From the NCBI RefSeq assembly GCF_943734655.1, contig NC_071354.1, positions 34,435,347 through 34,499,346 of the forward strand: DNA of 64,000 nucleotides, read 5' to 3'. The translations under genes and the position numbers were made by a program. The notes under the pieces are model-generated. The model saw nothing but the letters and a program-made list of their open reading frames with translations, did not search any database and was not told the origin of the DNA. Shown one piece after another: positions 1-11,439 of the stretch (position 1 is the first letter of the stretch; each line of letters starts with the position of its first letter). The stretch comes from Sabethes cyaneus. Taxonomy: Eukaryota; Arthropoda; Insecta; Diptera; Culicidae.

Positions 1-540
1 AACACATTTAGCAACATTTGCAAATGAAGGCAGTCCTCGATACAGCGTACCATTATGTAGATTTTCAAATCATCGGTTGTAAATTAGTTTGCACCTATAA
101 CCAAGCGAGAATGCAACATCGTTAAAGAAAATTGATGAACAAAAGTGGTCCCAAATTGCTCCCTTGCGGAGCACCAGATATATTAAAAACGGTGAAGAGA
201 TGCATGTTTAGGCCCTGTTTGACACGAGGCGTTCTTCCAGTTAGATAGAATGAAAACCACGACACCAATCTGCTCGAGGCTTTGTGGTAAATTTTGTCGA
301 AAGCCGCTTTCAGATCCGTATAGATGACATCGACTTGCGCTCTGCTCTCCATAGCCGTCGAACAAGTGGTAAGGAAATCTAACAAGTTCGTAGTTACGGA
401 TCTATCGGGAATGAAACCATGTTGTTCAGTTGAGATAGAAAACTTCATGACTTGTAGGATTCGGTCGCTGAGGATAAACTCGGAAATGAAGACTAGTGGC
501 TCATCAAATACACTAGCATAGTGACAAAAACAACAGCAGG
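1..540 (-). pseudogene. Jockey-clade LINE reverse transcriptase fragment
   Basis: The minus strand encodes a decayed reverse transcriptase. Readable motifs in order are QHGFIPDRSVTTNLLDF, the catalytic-A-like VDVIYTDLKAAFD, WFSFYLTGR, and GAPQGSNLGPLLF. A frameshift near 120 leads to TTDDLKIYIMVRCIEDC, the YxDD-type region. This motif order is typical of Jockey-clade LINEs. The fragment runs off the window at base 1. The endonuclease piece at 1250-1530 lies upstream on the same strand and may belong to the same ancient copy. Frameshifts and missing segments show it is not functional. Confidence 0.85.
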
Positions 541-1249
541 GATCCCATATGGTCCAGGAACGTAAGAGCTTTTCAACTTTTTCTATGCGACAATCATGGT
601 GGGCAAAACTTCAAACGTATCTAGGTCGACAGAATTCTGCGAGACATTAGACGCGGCAAGCTCGCTGTTTGCAAATAGACGATTGTTCCCATAGTTTTAG
701 CTTTAAAAACGATTGCCTTCATGGTAACTTTTCTTAGATGTTCCACAGTGTTCCGCCCTAAGTTGTACATGGTGGGATACCGCATAAATTGAATCACAAA
801 AAATAAGTTAGATTAGCTGGTCATAGCTGCTCACTCTCGATTTACACTCCCTTAAAGATTACATGCAAAAATTAAAAAACCAGTGATAGCTGCTAAAGGG
901 AAAAAGATAGAGCTCTACTATAGCTCTAGAGCTCTAGATAGAGTTATTAAAGAACTAGATCGAAAAAACTGTTTTAAGGGTGTCCCTAAGAGTTTGGCTC
1001 CACAACTTCTTTCATGTAAGAGATAGAAATCTTTCTCAGTATTCAACAAAATTTCTCGAAAATAGTTAAGCTAGAACTTTTCTGTAGGTAGCAATCATTT
1101 CTGACTTAAAATAGAGAAAATATTTTTTGTATCTGATTAGGGACACCCTAATGTTCGAATATTTTTTCACCACTAGAAAGTGCTTTTTGAATGAAGAAAC
1201 TTTTCTGAAGTAACTATTATGCTGGGTCTTAAGGTTTCGATGCTATTAC
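541..1249. other. No gene recognised
   Basis: AT-rich sequence between the two Jockey fragments. I see no convincing coding frame or terminal repeat. It may be decayed LINE sequence plus later insertions. Confidence 0.4.
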
Positions 1250-1530
1250 TTATGTCTCACTATTTTTGAAGCCGTCCCACTGTGCGGCCGTTGTTGTTCA
1301 ACTGTAGGTTTACTTGATTTATGTTCAAGTAGTCCATGCCATCGACCAATGCTTTATTTGCCAGAGGTAAATACGAATTATTAGTAAGTATGCCGTTCTC
1401 GTCTTTGTACCATACCAGGCGGGGTAGATTGTAGTCACCGCACACGAGGACAATGTCACCTTGAGAAGCGCTGTTGTTGAGTTCACGGACGGTGCTATTA
1501 CTATATTAGTGTTATATTGTAACATCTATA
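1250..1530 (-). pseudogene. Jockey-clade LINE endonuclease fragment
   Basis: The minus strand reads VCGDYNLPRLVWYKDE followed by ALVDGMDYLNINQVN and NNNGRTV. This matches the C-terminal part of the apurinic-type endonuclease domain of Jockey LINEs, where GDFNLP carries catalytic residues and NxxGRxLDLV normally follows. The reading frame is lost after GRTV. Related pieces lie at 21191-21400 and 31040-31127. It is a dead fragment, possibly from the same copy as the RT at 1-540, with about 700 bp of unrecognised sequence between them. Confidence 0.75.
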
Positions 1531-1658
1531 TATCTATCTATCTATCTATATACATAAGAGCCTTGTCTGTAGCCAAAACGAGGAGTGCGATATGTATTTT
1601 CGTGGTAATAATCGCCCACATTGCAAAGATTCAAACCAATCATACCAGATTGCATTCA

Positions 1659-2223
1659 AGACGAGCAAAAGGGGGCCCAAGCAACACAGCTTGTTATAGA
1701 ACAGTATAATATTACATATATCAGAACTTCTCAACTACCTGAAAAGCGCAAAAAATTGAGGTCTAATGAAACAAGAATTGAAAGAAGTATGTATCAGGTT
1801 ATTTCATACCAATTTAAAACGTTATTATAGCACAAGCTACAACTTGTTCTTCCAGTAGTTTAAATTTAGTAATGGAGACATAATAAAAACTGCGTGTTGA
1901 CAAGTTGACAAAACAAACATTATACATTTGATATGAGCTGTCAAAAAAATTCATGTTATCCCAAAACATCTCAAAACCTTAATAATAACGACATATGTTT
2001 TCAAAGTACGTTTATAGTATTCTTAAGCGACTATTTTCCACGAATATTATTTTCTAACTTGTTTTGTGTGTTACTTGGGGGGGCAGTCCCGGCGTAGTGG
2101 TTAGCATTCACGCCTCTCACGCCGAGGACCCGGGTTCAAAGCCCAACCCCGCAGAAGTCATGAATGACCCAAGCTGTTAAAGTGACTATAATCTGACAAA
2201 AAAGGAAAAAAGACGAGCAAAAG
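1659..2223 (+). mobile_element. tRNA-derived SINE with 13-bp TSD, interrupted by a MITE
   Basis: A perfect direct repeat AGACGAGCAAAAG at 1659-1671 and 2211-2223 brackets the insertion. The SINE body is the G-run at 1672-1675 plus 2080-2210. It has an A-box-like TAGTGGTTAGC near 2096, a B-box-like GGGTTCAAAGCCC near 2132, an anticodon-stem-like stretch resembling tRNA-Glu, and an A-rich tail just before the second TSD. The remaining 404 bp is a MITE inserted into the G-run. The TSD, polIII boxes and A-tail together support a SINE moved by a LINE machinery. Confidence 0.75.
1676..2079. mobile_element. MITE, 404 bp, inside the SINE head
   Basis: The ends are imperfect terminal inverted repeats: CCCAAGCAACACAGCTTG on the left, and CCCAAGTAACACACAAAACA read inward from the right end. 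The interior is AT-rich without coding capacity. It splits the G-run at the 5' end of the surrounding SINE and so is younger than the SINE. I cannot assign a superfamily because the G-rich flanks hide any TSD. Confidence 0.55.
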
Positions 2224-2479
2224 TAATATAGTTGCACCTTACAGAGTTACATAGCTTTAGCGTTACATAGCATACCTTCAATTTGCTCTCAATTAGAAGC
2301 GAGGTGACGCGCGCGGGTTACAGCTAGTCTATTGATATAAGAGGCTTATGTCTGTATCGAAAACCAGGACTCTGACAGGACGTCATAAGAGGCTTATCGG
2401 TAACTAAAAACAGGCTCCTGACAGGACGTCATGCTTTCGTTGCAATGGGATGTATTCTTAGTCACCTCAGTCACTGGTT

Positions 2480-3180
2480 GATTGCTGGACTGCTCGATTG
2501 GACTGGTCGATTAGACTGCTCAATTTGATTGGTCGACTGGACTACTCAACTGAACTGCTCGACTTAACTACTCGATACGACCACTTGACACATTTGTGCG
2601 ACTTACTACTCGACCCGACTGCTCGACTTACGAGTTACGGCTCGAACCAACTGCTCGACTTAATTGCACGATTGAACTGCTCGATTGAACTGTTCGACTG
2701 GACTGCTTGACTGGACAGCTTGATTCAACTGCTCGACAAGACTGCTCTACTCAACTGCTTGCCTTAACTGTTCGATTCGACGCTCGATTCAACTACTTGC
2801 TTGCACTGCTCGACTGGACTACTCGACTTAACTGCTCGACTAGACTACTCGACTCAACTGCTGGACCCAACTGCTCGATTGGACTACTCGACTCGACTGC
2901 TCGATTCAACTGCTCGACTGGACTACTCGACTAGACTGCTGGATTAAACTGTTCGACTGGACTGCTCGTTTCAACTGCTCGACTCAAATGTTCGACTTAA
3001 TTGCTCGACTGAACCGCTTGACCCGACCGCTCGACTAGATTGCTAGACTAAATTGTTCGATTCAAGTACTCAACTTAACTGCTCGATTTAACTGCTTGAC
3101 TGAACTGCTCGACCCAATTGCTTGACTCGATTGCTTAATTCCACTGATCGACTCGCCTGCTCAACTCGATTGCTTGTCGC
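2480..3180. repeat. Degenerate minisatellite, 13-bp period
   Basis: About 54 head-to-tail units related to ACTGCTCGACTNN cover roughly 700 bp. Units vary at the last two or three positions (TGG, TTA, TAG, TCA). Because 13 is not a multiple of three, open frames such as 2498-2710 and 2707-2934 spell 13-residue repeats. They are by-products of the array, not genes. The array ends directly at the MITE at 3185. Confidence 0.9.
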
Positions 3181-3184
3181 GATA

Positions 3185-3419
3185 TCATATGGTCGGTTTC
3201 AAATCAGACCGGACCAAGTCGTAAAATTTAAAAAAATGAGTTAATAACAACAAACGATTGAGAATTTTCTAAGCAACATTTTAGTCTAATCAAGCTACAT
3301 AATTGTTGCAAACAACCAGAGTTATAAGATGATTTCAAATGCAGCAAACTTTGGATGCGTTTTTCTCAAAGTCAGAATTTTGTCACTCCGTTCTGTCTGA
3401 TTTAACACCGACCATATGA
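3185..3419. mobile_element. MITE, about 235 bp
   Basis: Terminal inverted repeats of about 25 bp share TCATATGGTCGGT, then three differing bases, then AAATCAGAC. The interior is AT-rich and non-coding. It abuts the end of the minisatellite. No clear TSD is visible, so the superfamily is unknown. Confidence 0.65.
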
Positions 3420-4589
3420 ATCGGTTCGCGGCAGACAATGGACGGTTCAGAACCACTCACACAAAAAATCCATTTTGCCCACCCATAGGATCAGCACAGT
3501 GGAGATAATGTTTTTATTCAGTTAAATAAAATCCAATGCGAACATAAAAACTATTTGTTTCAGTTTCCAGCTGACTCTTTTATGTACAACATCTTAGAGC
3601 TATATAATGCAATATAAGAACTCAAAGAACTAATACAAAGATTAATCTTCGCAAACACTGACCAATGGATTGTTTTCTGTCCAATGGATTGTTTTCGCAG
3701 TTTTCTGAATTCTGAACAGACATTTATATTTTCCGAATCGTAAGATTCGGGCTCAACCAGTAATGCTATATGAATGCACATTAGAGTGTCCCAAAATAGC
3801 ACTATGTCAGAAAAGCCGGGGGCTCACCCCTCAAATGATAGCTTAGGGTGTCACAACAAAACTTTTATATGCCGTCAACATTGGTTGCCGCGATTTAGGG
3901 GTCGCACATTTGAGTTTTATGAAAAAATGGCATTTTTCAGGAGTTAATTCAGAAAAATATTTTAAGAAACGTTAAAGTAGGTGAAAAAAGGTACTTAACT
4001 ATTTTTTCACAATCATTGGGATCTGATACATTCATAAAAAAGTTATGGTGGCATGTCTGGAGTCATATTTGGTTACAAAAATTTATTGAATTTGGCAAAA
4101 ATTTAAAATTTTCGAAATTTCATTTAAATAAACGTCAAAACAGGGTATCGAACAGTATCTCAGAGCAACGTACGTATACTGTATAGATGGGAAATTTTAT
4201 GACGAACAACTTTGACGAAGAAAGTATGGACGTATCTTGAAATCTCGCTGAGGTATTCACATTTTTCTGAAGGCGGGACCAAACATATTTTCGCAATTTT
4301 CAAATTTTAGTAGTTCTACGTGAAAAAGGTAAATAATAAAACTTGAAGTATGTCTTCTAAACGTTACCTACGTGTTGGATAGGAAGAAATATGCAACTTC
4401 CACAGAATTTGGCACCATTTAGGCTCAAGAATCACTTTAAAAAAGGGCGTATTTATTTTAATAGGTACTATGTTTGAAAAATCGTATCTCCCGAAACTAG
4501 GGTTGCTCCAAAATGATGCCTAAGCGTGAGTTGTAGAAAATTGATTTTAAGCAAACATTGTATCCGTTTACCTATACTAATACTGTATA
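3420..4589. other. No gene recognised; AT-rich
   Basis: About 1.2 kb of AT-rich sequence with frequent stops in all frames. The style resembles dispersed non-coding repeats elsewhere in the window, but I cannot show a second copy here. Confidence 0.4.
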
Positions 4590-4785
4590 CCCACACATAG
4601 ATCACGTAACCTTAAGCTCCTATAAAAACTGTAAGAAAACAGACACTGAGGAAGCCTGTAAATCGTAGGCGAAATACGTATCTGTCAAGAATAAAATATA
4701 CATAGTAGAATGAAATTGGATAAATTTTCTTTTCATTTAATTTCCTGGTTTCGTATTCTACTAAGACGCTCCAAAAACTTCAGTC
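4590..4785. mobile_element. Penelope-like element end with hammerhead-like core
   Basis: A CTGAGGA box at 4646-4652 is followed by a four-base stem (GCCT 4654-4657 with AGGC 4667-4670) and GAAA at 4671-4674, the order of a hammerhead ribozyme core. Downstream, 4690-4785 matches, in reverse complement, the unit at 63088-63166 and resembles 35546-35640; all three carry a TTAGTAGAATACGAA-like block. Hammerhead motifs are known at the ends of Penelope-like elements, so I infer such an end. No Penelope RT or GIY-YIG domain is seen nearby. Confidence 0.45.
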
Positions 4786-5169
4786 AGTGATTGATATCTT
4801 TTCTCCTCCACTGGGTTCACAATAAAATGTTTATTTTATGCTTTGTTGAAAGGCAGATGGAGAAGTTAGTTCGTTTGTGTGCATTAAATACTCACAATCA
4901 CAATTTTTTTTTAGGTTATGGAATCACAACACACGCCCCGTCAGAATGTACTTATTATCGAACTTTCATGCACCTCAGATTTCTCTTCACAGGATGTTAG
5001 TATTGGTCAAAACAATGAATCCTTTCATTGTCAAAACAATCCTTTGAGTCTTTAATAAAATCCTACCTCAAAGGTTACATAGTTGTCACTCCCTCTCAAG
5101 TGATCATACCCGTTGTAATCGACCGTCCCTGATTCCAATCAAAATCTTTTACAGGCTAGGAAGGGCCGA

Positions 5170-5945
5170 AAAACAAAATGTGTAGGGAAGAGGAGACACG
5201 ACAAACGAGCACAGGGTGGTCGATAGGTACGAGCAGTTCTTCGATGGGCGTTTTAATTATTTCGTCATTGAAGAAGACGGAACGGCAGTTAACCTAAGGG
5301 TGTCTACAAACGATAACAGCGTGCCGGCTTCCGACCTTGCAGAGATCCGGCGGCATGTCGATCAGTTGAAGGATAATCGTTACACAGAACACTACAAAAA
5401 TGGCGAAGAACCACCAGCAGCGGCAGGATTTGGCAAGAGGAGAACCTACATTTACATTTACAAATAGGGTGATCGGCTCGATTGCTGTAATTACCGCGAT
5501 TGCGGTGGATCAACGCCGCTAACAAGGTGACCTTCAGGTCTTTTCACGTCGTCTATTTCCAATGGCAAGAGGGTTCGTAGGGCCATACTACGCAGGCCTC
5601 ATGACAGCCCGTGCTACTAGGAATTAAATTTTCTCACACCGACAAATCCTCCAGAAATGTCGAGAGTACAACGTGCCCACGCATCATATTTTTGTAAATT
5701 TCAAGGCAGCATATGATACAGTCGAGCGCGAACAGTTATGGCAGATAATACACGAGAACGATTTTCCGGATAAATTAACGCGGCTGAGGAAAGTTATCCT
5801 GGAACAAATAATGTACTAGATACATGCTTCGGGGGCCCTTTCGAGTGGATGGCAAGGGGATCGGCGGTAAAAGGTGTCAACGACCTTGACATCATTGTTA
5901 GAAATTTTGCAACGGTGGAGGCAATTTACGCCAGTTTATGCTGGT
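5170..5945 (+). pseudogene. RTE-clade LINE fragment, decayed
   Basis: Plus-strand pieces in changing frames parallel the better copy at 40084-42927. They include VDRYEQFFDG, DLAEIRRHVDQLKDN, GDRLDCCNYR, QILQKCREYNVPTHHIF, VNFKAAYDTVEREQLW and ENDFPDKLTRL. The order matches the linker and RT palm of RTE-type elements. Several frameshifts and a collapsed region after 5820 make it non-functional. Confidence 0.8.
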
Positions 5946-6050
5946 CAAACAAGCCAGTCCAGTCGTCGTATGTTCGAATCTCGTCTTTGCGGTGCTTCTA
6001 ATGTCAGTATGATCGTTGCACTTGCCTCATAATTTTACCATTTCTCAAAT
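5945..6050 (+). mobile_element. Possible tRNA-headed SINE fragment
   Basis: A B-box-like GTTCGAATCTC near 5980 follows a tRNA-like stretch (GCTGGTCAAACAAGCCAG). The downstream part resembles the body of culicid SINEs as I recall them. No TSD or A-tail is seen, so this is a weak call. Confidence 0.35.
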
Positions 6051-6061
6051 ATTGACTCAAC

Positions 6062-6124
6062 GAGAGTATTATTTGTTAGAGTAGTTTTGACAGGAACAAA
6101 ACTAGCCGAACAAATAATACTCTC
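6062..6124. other. Strong 63-nt hairpin
   Basis: A perfect 16-bp stem (6062-6077 with 6109-6124) encloses a second perfect 8-bp stem (6082-6089 with 6097-6104) around a 7-nt loop, with a symmetric 4x4 internal loop between them. Outer pairing continues imperfectly for about ten more bases. The shape could be a pre-miRNA-like hairpin or the remnant of a tiny foldback element. It follows the SINE-like fragment, which favours a mobile-element origin. Confidence 0.5.
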
Positions 6125-6129
6125 CTTGG

Positions 6130-9100
6130 GTAAATGTGGCACACTAACACAGGCCAGTCACACTAGGCACGCCAGTGGTTCAGACAAGCTTTGAAAAACG
6201 CGAAATACCAAATTTCATAATTGGACAAAGGACCTCATACCGAAAAGTTTTATTGAATGAATGCTGAGAAGGTAATGCCAATCGTGACGATAGTTATGTT
6301 GACGCGAAGTTCGCTTAATGAATCATCGCACTGTTTGTACTCACAAAACTCCCATCCTCCTGACAAAACCATTCGTCTTCGATATCTTTATCCACATTTT
6401 CTAGAGCCAAATCGTGCTAGGTATATTCTCAACACCGTGTATAGAACTCGAACCATGCGACATCGCTTGCAACGCTATTAGTGGCAAACACTCGCGACAT
6501 TAAACGCTTCCTTGAGTTTCATTGCGAGAGGCACGGCTCGTCACGAACTCACCTTCATTTGCAGCACCTCGGCATTCGATCCAGCAGCAGCAGCCGCAGC
6601 AGCACTAAACTAAACTACCTCCAATTGGCATCCGATGTCGTAATTGAGCCTGATTCAATTAAAAGCGCCTATGCGAGCGCGGGAGTTCGAAAACCCTATC
6701 CTCTACCCATATTGATTCATTTTATATTTGAACTTGCGTTTCAAAGCGATTGCGGTGTCAACAACGACGACGACGACGCCGGGGAGGACGGGGATGTGAC
6801 GGATAGATTTATGAATTAGATTAGTAATCCACGAAGTTGTTTTCGCATTAGTTACAATTTCCTGGTTTCAGAACCAGAACCTGGGAAACCTTCAACCGGT
6901 TCAGGGTTTCTCACCCGGGCGGGTGCACAATACTGGCTCTGGCTCCTCGGTGGAATGTGAGAACTTTGACAGCTCGCTGCCATCGTCCCTCCCCGGCCCA
7001 GTCAGTGGGGTGCAGCATGGTTTCTCCAGACAGTACTGACTGAATGGTGAGGGTGACTTAATCGAATTTTTCGCCCCCACTAAAGAGAAGGTGACAATTA
7101 ATAACGACTGGGAATGAGAAGGCAGTCTTTAATCGTTGTTGCCAGACGCGGTAAAAGGAGTGGTCGATATTTCAGTTGAAAAAAGAACATTAGTCCTCGG
7201 AAACTTATTGAAAGTTGCCATTCTAACCATTCTAATTAGCCAGAAATTTTCGGCCAGACAACAAATAAATCAGTTACAGCAAACTGTCAGCAGATGGAAA
7301 TTCTCAAATGAATTTCAACCTGTCGGAACCGAAGCGATGATATGTAGCAGGCAGTCATTTTGCATTGGGAAGCAACAAATCGAACGACAAATTAATCCAA
7401 TTCTGCGAGTCAGCCAACCGTATGACACGGATCGAAAGTGAGAAAGAGCGACGAGCGGCAGGCTGCTGGTGAAAAATATTGCCTGTCCTACAAATATGTG
7501 AATTATCAGCAGCTGCTCGGCGATGTGCGGGTGGTTGCAGTGATTGCAAGGGAAACATTTTCCGTTTCACGGCCCGTTGGACATGATGACAAACAAGTGA
7601 CACACGTTCAACTGCAATTCCCTACCTCCTCCTGAATGGGGCTCTCCTGCGAGTCCTGCGGCCATAAAACCCCGCAGGAGCACAGCGCAGACTGAGTGAG
7701 AAAGTGCCAATTGACAGCCAGCTATGTGACAGCTTTCACAATCGAACACGCGTCAGCAGCTTCGTCCGATGGCCACTGTCACACTAGAAGTCAATGTGAG
7801 ATGAAAATGCACAAATTGCAAGGATATGTTTGAAAAATTGATTTCAATTTATAGCTGTATCAGTCAGATGAAATCTACTTACTCAATTATAGATGCTTTA
7901 TTTGGTTCACTTTCAATGGAAATTGAGGTAACGTACCACTCATTCATAATAAAAGTTGATCAAATTATTGACCTTCTTTGGACTTATATGCAGCACAATT
8001 CTCTAACCCAATTTATTTATCGATTCTAATCAAGATATTCACAACCTCTCATACTAAAACCTGTAACAACATTTGCAAAGATCGCTGTACAATACAAAAC
8101 TCCGAGCAGCACTTCAGTCGGCGCCGCAAAACAATACAAGAAAAGAATAAATTTTGCTTGAACATTCTGATACGGTAGCTGAGGCGTACAATATGGAACC
8201 TATTTGGACGCACTTAAAATATTTTGCCACTTCAAGTGATCACCAGAACATAAATTTAAATCATACCGACAGACCGAGTCGCACACTTTAACCCTGCACC
8301 AGTCAACCGTGCGTGGTCCAGTTTGCGCTAATAAAACAAACCTAAAAACGACAAAAAACCTAAATAAATAAATACTCGTTGGACAAAATGGAGCTACTCG
8401 GTTCTTTAAAGTTCGAATGACTAAGAGCTTAAGTAATGCACCACTAATGAATTGACCTTCGCGTTAATTGAAGGCTGCTGCCACCCTGTGGGACGTGGGG
8501 TGGCAGGTAGGTACAGCTGCACGCTATGAGTTCCAGCCATCACTACGGAAAGCATGCGGAAACCAAACTGCTTCAAGTGCGCTGCTAAATGACGCACAGT
8601 CAAAGTGCGTCGTCGTCGTCGTCGCGTCCGCCAAACCGTAACCACCGCACCGGTCGATTTGATTCAAGTGTTAAATAGAAACCTTACCCCAGTGCCACCG
8701 TCCTTCCGTCCATCCGTCGCGTCGTAGTTGTTGACATGATATTGATCGCAGTTACGTTCCCAAAAGTCACCGATTTTAAAAACGGGGATTGGCTCGCAAA
8801 CGTGTGCTTCGTGATGGTGATCCCTTCCGTGGTCGCCTATTTTGGGGGGCGACAGCTGATGTGCGATAGCTGACAAATCAATTTGCGATCACGCCGAGCG
8901 GTTCATGGCTGCTGGCTGACTGCTGGCTTAGGTGCTGCTCGACTTACTGGGTCGACTGGGCATCGGCTCGGTGCGGCGACAGCAACTGCCGGAAGCACCA
9001 AAGCCGTGATGAATTGCCAAGGTGGGTCAGAACTGTGGACAATTACTTCAAATTACAGGAATACCGAAGCGGGCTCCCGCATCCGCGGCCGACATGACAG

Positions 9101-9717
9101 TGCTTTGCTCCGCTCGTGCACGGAATCACCACCCAATCTAATCTGTTTACTGATTTATTGCCAACTTTACTGCACGTTTTGCACTGCATTTTTTCACCCG
9201 GGAGCTGTTTTCGCGTTCCGCCTCGTTAACGATGTATGAAATATGAGCCGCGGCAATTTTCTCCACACCGAGCGCCACGGCGCACACATGAATGTAATAC
9301 AAATTCTGCATGGCATTCTAAATCAGTGCCCTAGCATGGAAACCGCATAAGTCGTTTGATTTTGTTCAAAGCCAAGATGATTGGAAACACACATTGAGGA
9401 CTTGTTTTTGTTCAAAAAGAATGTAAATAAAGTAAAATTTCACATCAATGCTGTTGCAAAAGGTTCAAAAGGCGGATCCACAAGCAGAAACACTTGTGCG
9501 CATTCAGGGGTTATTGGGCTTTCCTTCCAGTATTGAAAGTTGCTTATTTTACTGTGTTCTACAATTTTTGTTACTGAACTTTTCTGGCCGCATTTGAAAA
9601 ACAAACATTTGTATCACGAAGACATGTCAAATTCTAACTCAAATGACAAATGAGATGATATAACAAAGGTTCGTTTCACCAATAGTTGGTTTAAATTGGA
9701 TTTTTATATGAATTTTC
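6130..9717. other. No gene recognised; largely unique DNA with GC-richer islands
   Basis: I see no supported exon, transposon end or tandem array. GC-richer islands at about 6500-6800, 6940-7020, 7580-7760 and 8480-9240 contain short simple runs, for example (GTC)n near 8610. Frames such as 8883-9239 lack recognisable domains. This may be intronic or intergenic host DNA. Confidence 0.4.
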
Positions 9718-11426
9718 TATATATGGGTCATTCCACGTTAAGTGACCGAGAAAACGTACAAAGTTGTAATCGACCGTCTGCGATTTGAACCAAATTTTGT
9801 CACATTGTTCATTTCAGGTCAGCAGGAAAAAATCCTAAGTTTGGGGCCGATTGGACGTCCCCTCGATTAATGGGAGTACCTCCATTTTTCAAAAAAAGAC
9901 ACGTTTTCGTTAATCCTTCTATTTTCTTTTGCTTGTAACTCTGGAAACAATAGGTTTAGAAAGACAATTTTATCATGTTTCCAAAGGAAATTGCCCAAGG
10001 AATCCGAAAAAAATTATTAGTTTTTAGAGACAGTGTTGCCAAATATATTTAAATTTGATTTAAAAACTAAATTTGCATTTTTCTCTCAATGAGTACAATT
10101 TGACTTCAAAAATTTCAACTCCATCATATTCCACAGATTTTTTTACATAAGGGTCACTCAAAACCACGAGGTGTTCTTTGCCGATCCAGAGTTATAGCGA
10201 TTTAAAAAAAGAAATCAGCGATTTTTCATAAATAATTAATTGTAAAATTACATTTCATTGAAGCTGCGAGTCTCTATGCATTGTAAAAACACTATGCGCT
10301 ACCATGGAAGCATGTATACCGCATATAATAAAGTTTTTTTTAAACAGTGTTGCCAACTTTTTAGTTATTTGTAAAATTGATAACGAGAATATAAGTTTAA
10401 AATGGCGTAAAATATTTCAGCATTTGACCGTAACATTGTAAAATGTTTTTCAGCTCGCCTCCGAACAAAGGGGGTAAATAGCCTCCAGATTTTACCCCGT
10501 TTGTTTGTTGTTGCTTTGATACTAATATTGGATTAACTAGTGTAGGTAATAATGAGAAAAACTGAAAATTTGGCAACACTGTTAAGAAAACCCTTATTAT
10601 ATACACTGAAGTCGCTTTTTACGCGAAGGATACGTTTCGCGTAAATCAAAATCGCCTGAAAAAACCGTGTAAATTCCGAAATTCGCGTAAAAAACCGCGT
10701 AAATTTCAAAATTCGCGTAAATAAAACGTAAAGTTTGCGTAAAAAAAATTGGAATTGAACACTACGCGAAAAAACAAACTAATTGAGCGCATCCGCGTAA
10801 ATTCCGAAAATTGCGAAAAAAAACACGTACATTCCGAAATTCGCGTAAAAGAAACCGTAAATTCCGAAACTCGCCTAAAAATAGTCGCGTAAAACACAAT
10901 CCGCGTAAAAAGCGACTACAGTGTACTGTATACATGCTTCCACGATAGCGTATAGTGTTTTTACAATGCATAGAGACTCACAGCTTCAAGAAAATGTTAT
11001 TTTACTATTAATTGTTTATGAAAAATCGCTGGCTTCTTTCTTCAAATCGCTATAACTCCGGATCGGCAAAAACACCTCGTGGTTTTGAATGACTCTTATA
11101 TAAAAAAATCTGAGGAATACGATGGAGTTGGAATTTTTGAAATCAAATTGTACTCATTGAATGAAAAATGCAAATTTTGGCAATTTTCTTTGGAAACATA
11201 ATAAAATTGTCTTTCTAAACCTGTTGTTTCCAGAGTTACAAGCAAAAGAAAATAAGAGGATTTGACGAAACCGTGTCTTTTCTTTAAAAATGGAGGTACT
11301 CCCATTAATCGAGGGGACCTACAATCGGCACCAAACTTAGGATTTTTTGTTACTGACCTGAAACGTATAATCTGACCAAATTTGGTACAAATCGGAGAAG
11401 GTCGATTACATAGCACATGACCCATA
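9718..11426. mobile_element. Foldback element of about 1.7 kb
   Basis: The left arm (about 9718-10365) and right arm (about 10540-11426) are reverse complements with moderate divergence. Outer ends carry ATATATGGGTCAT and its complement ATGACCCATATAT. Inner ends carry CAGTGTTGCCAA and TTGGCAACACTG. The right arm is lengthened by a 320-bp MITE at 10604-10923; without it the arms are similar in length. The loop is about 170 bp. No transposase is encoded. Confidence 0.8.
10604..10923. mobile_element. MITE with TA target duplication, Tc1/mariner or pogo type
   Basis: Terminal inverted repeats read CACTGAAGTCGCTTTTTACG on the left and CACTGTAGTCGCTTTTTACG inward from the right, one mismatch. They are flanked by TA at 10602-10603 and 10924-10925. 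The interior is a series of short variants of CGCGTAAATTCCGAAATTCG in both orientations. It interrupts the right arm of the foldback, since the other arm reads continuously across the equivalent site. Confidence 0.8.
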
Positions 11427-11439
11427 TATTGTATATTGT

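Noticed and set aside
2080..2150. Possible tRNA-Glu gene
   Set aside because: A- and B-box-like elements are present, but the acceptor stem does not pair. The sequence continues into a SINE body with an A-tail and TSD.
2498..2934. Open frames with 13-residue leucine-rich repeats
   Set aside because: They follow from a 13-bp tandem repeat read in triplets. Units are degenerate and no start or conserved partner is seen.
8883..9239. 118-codon frame in a GC-richer island
   Set aside because: No recognisable domain and no visible splice or transcription context. Kept only as possible unique host DNA.
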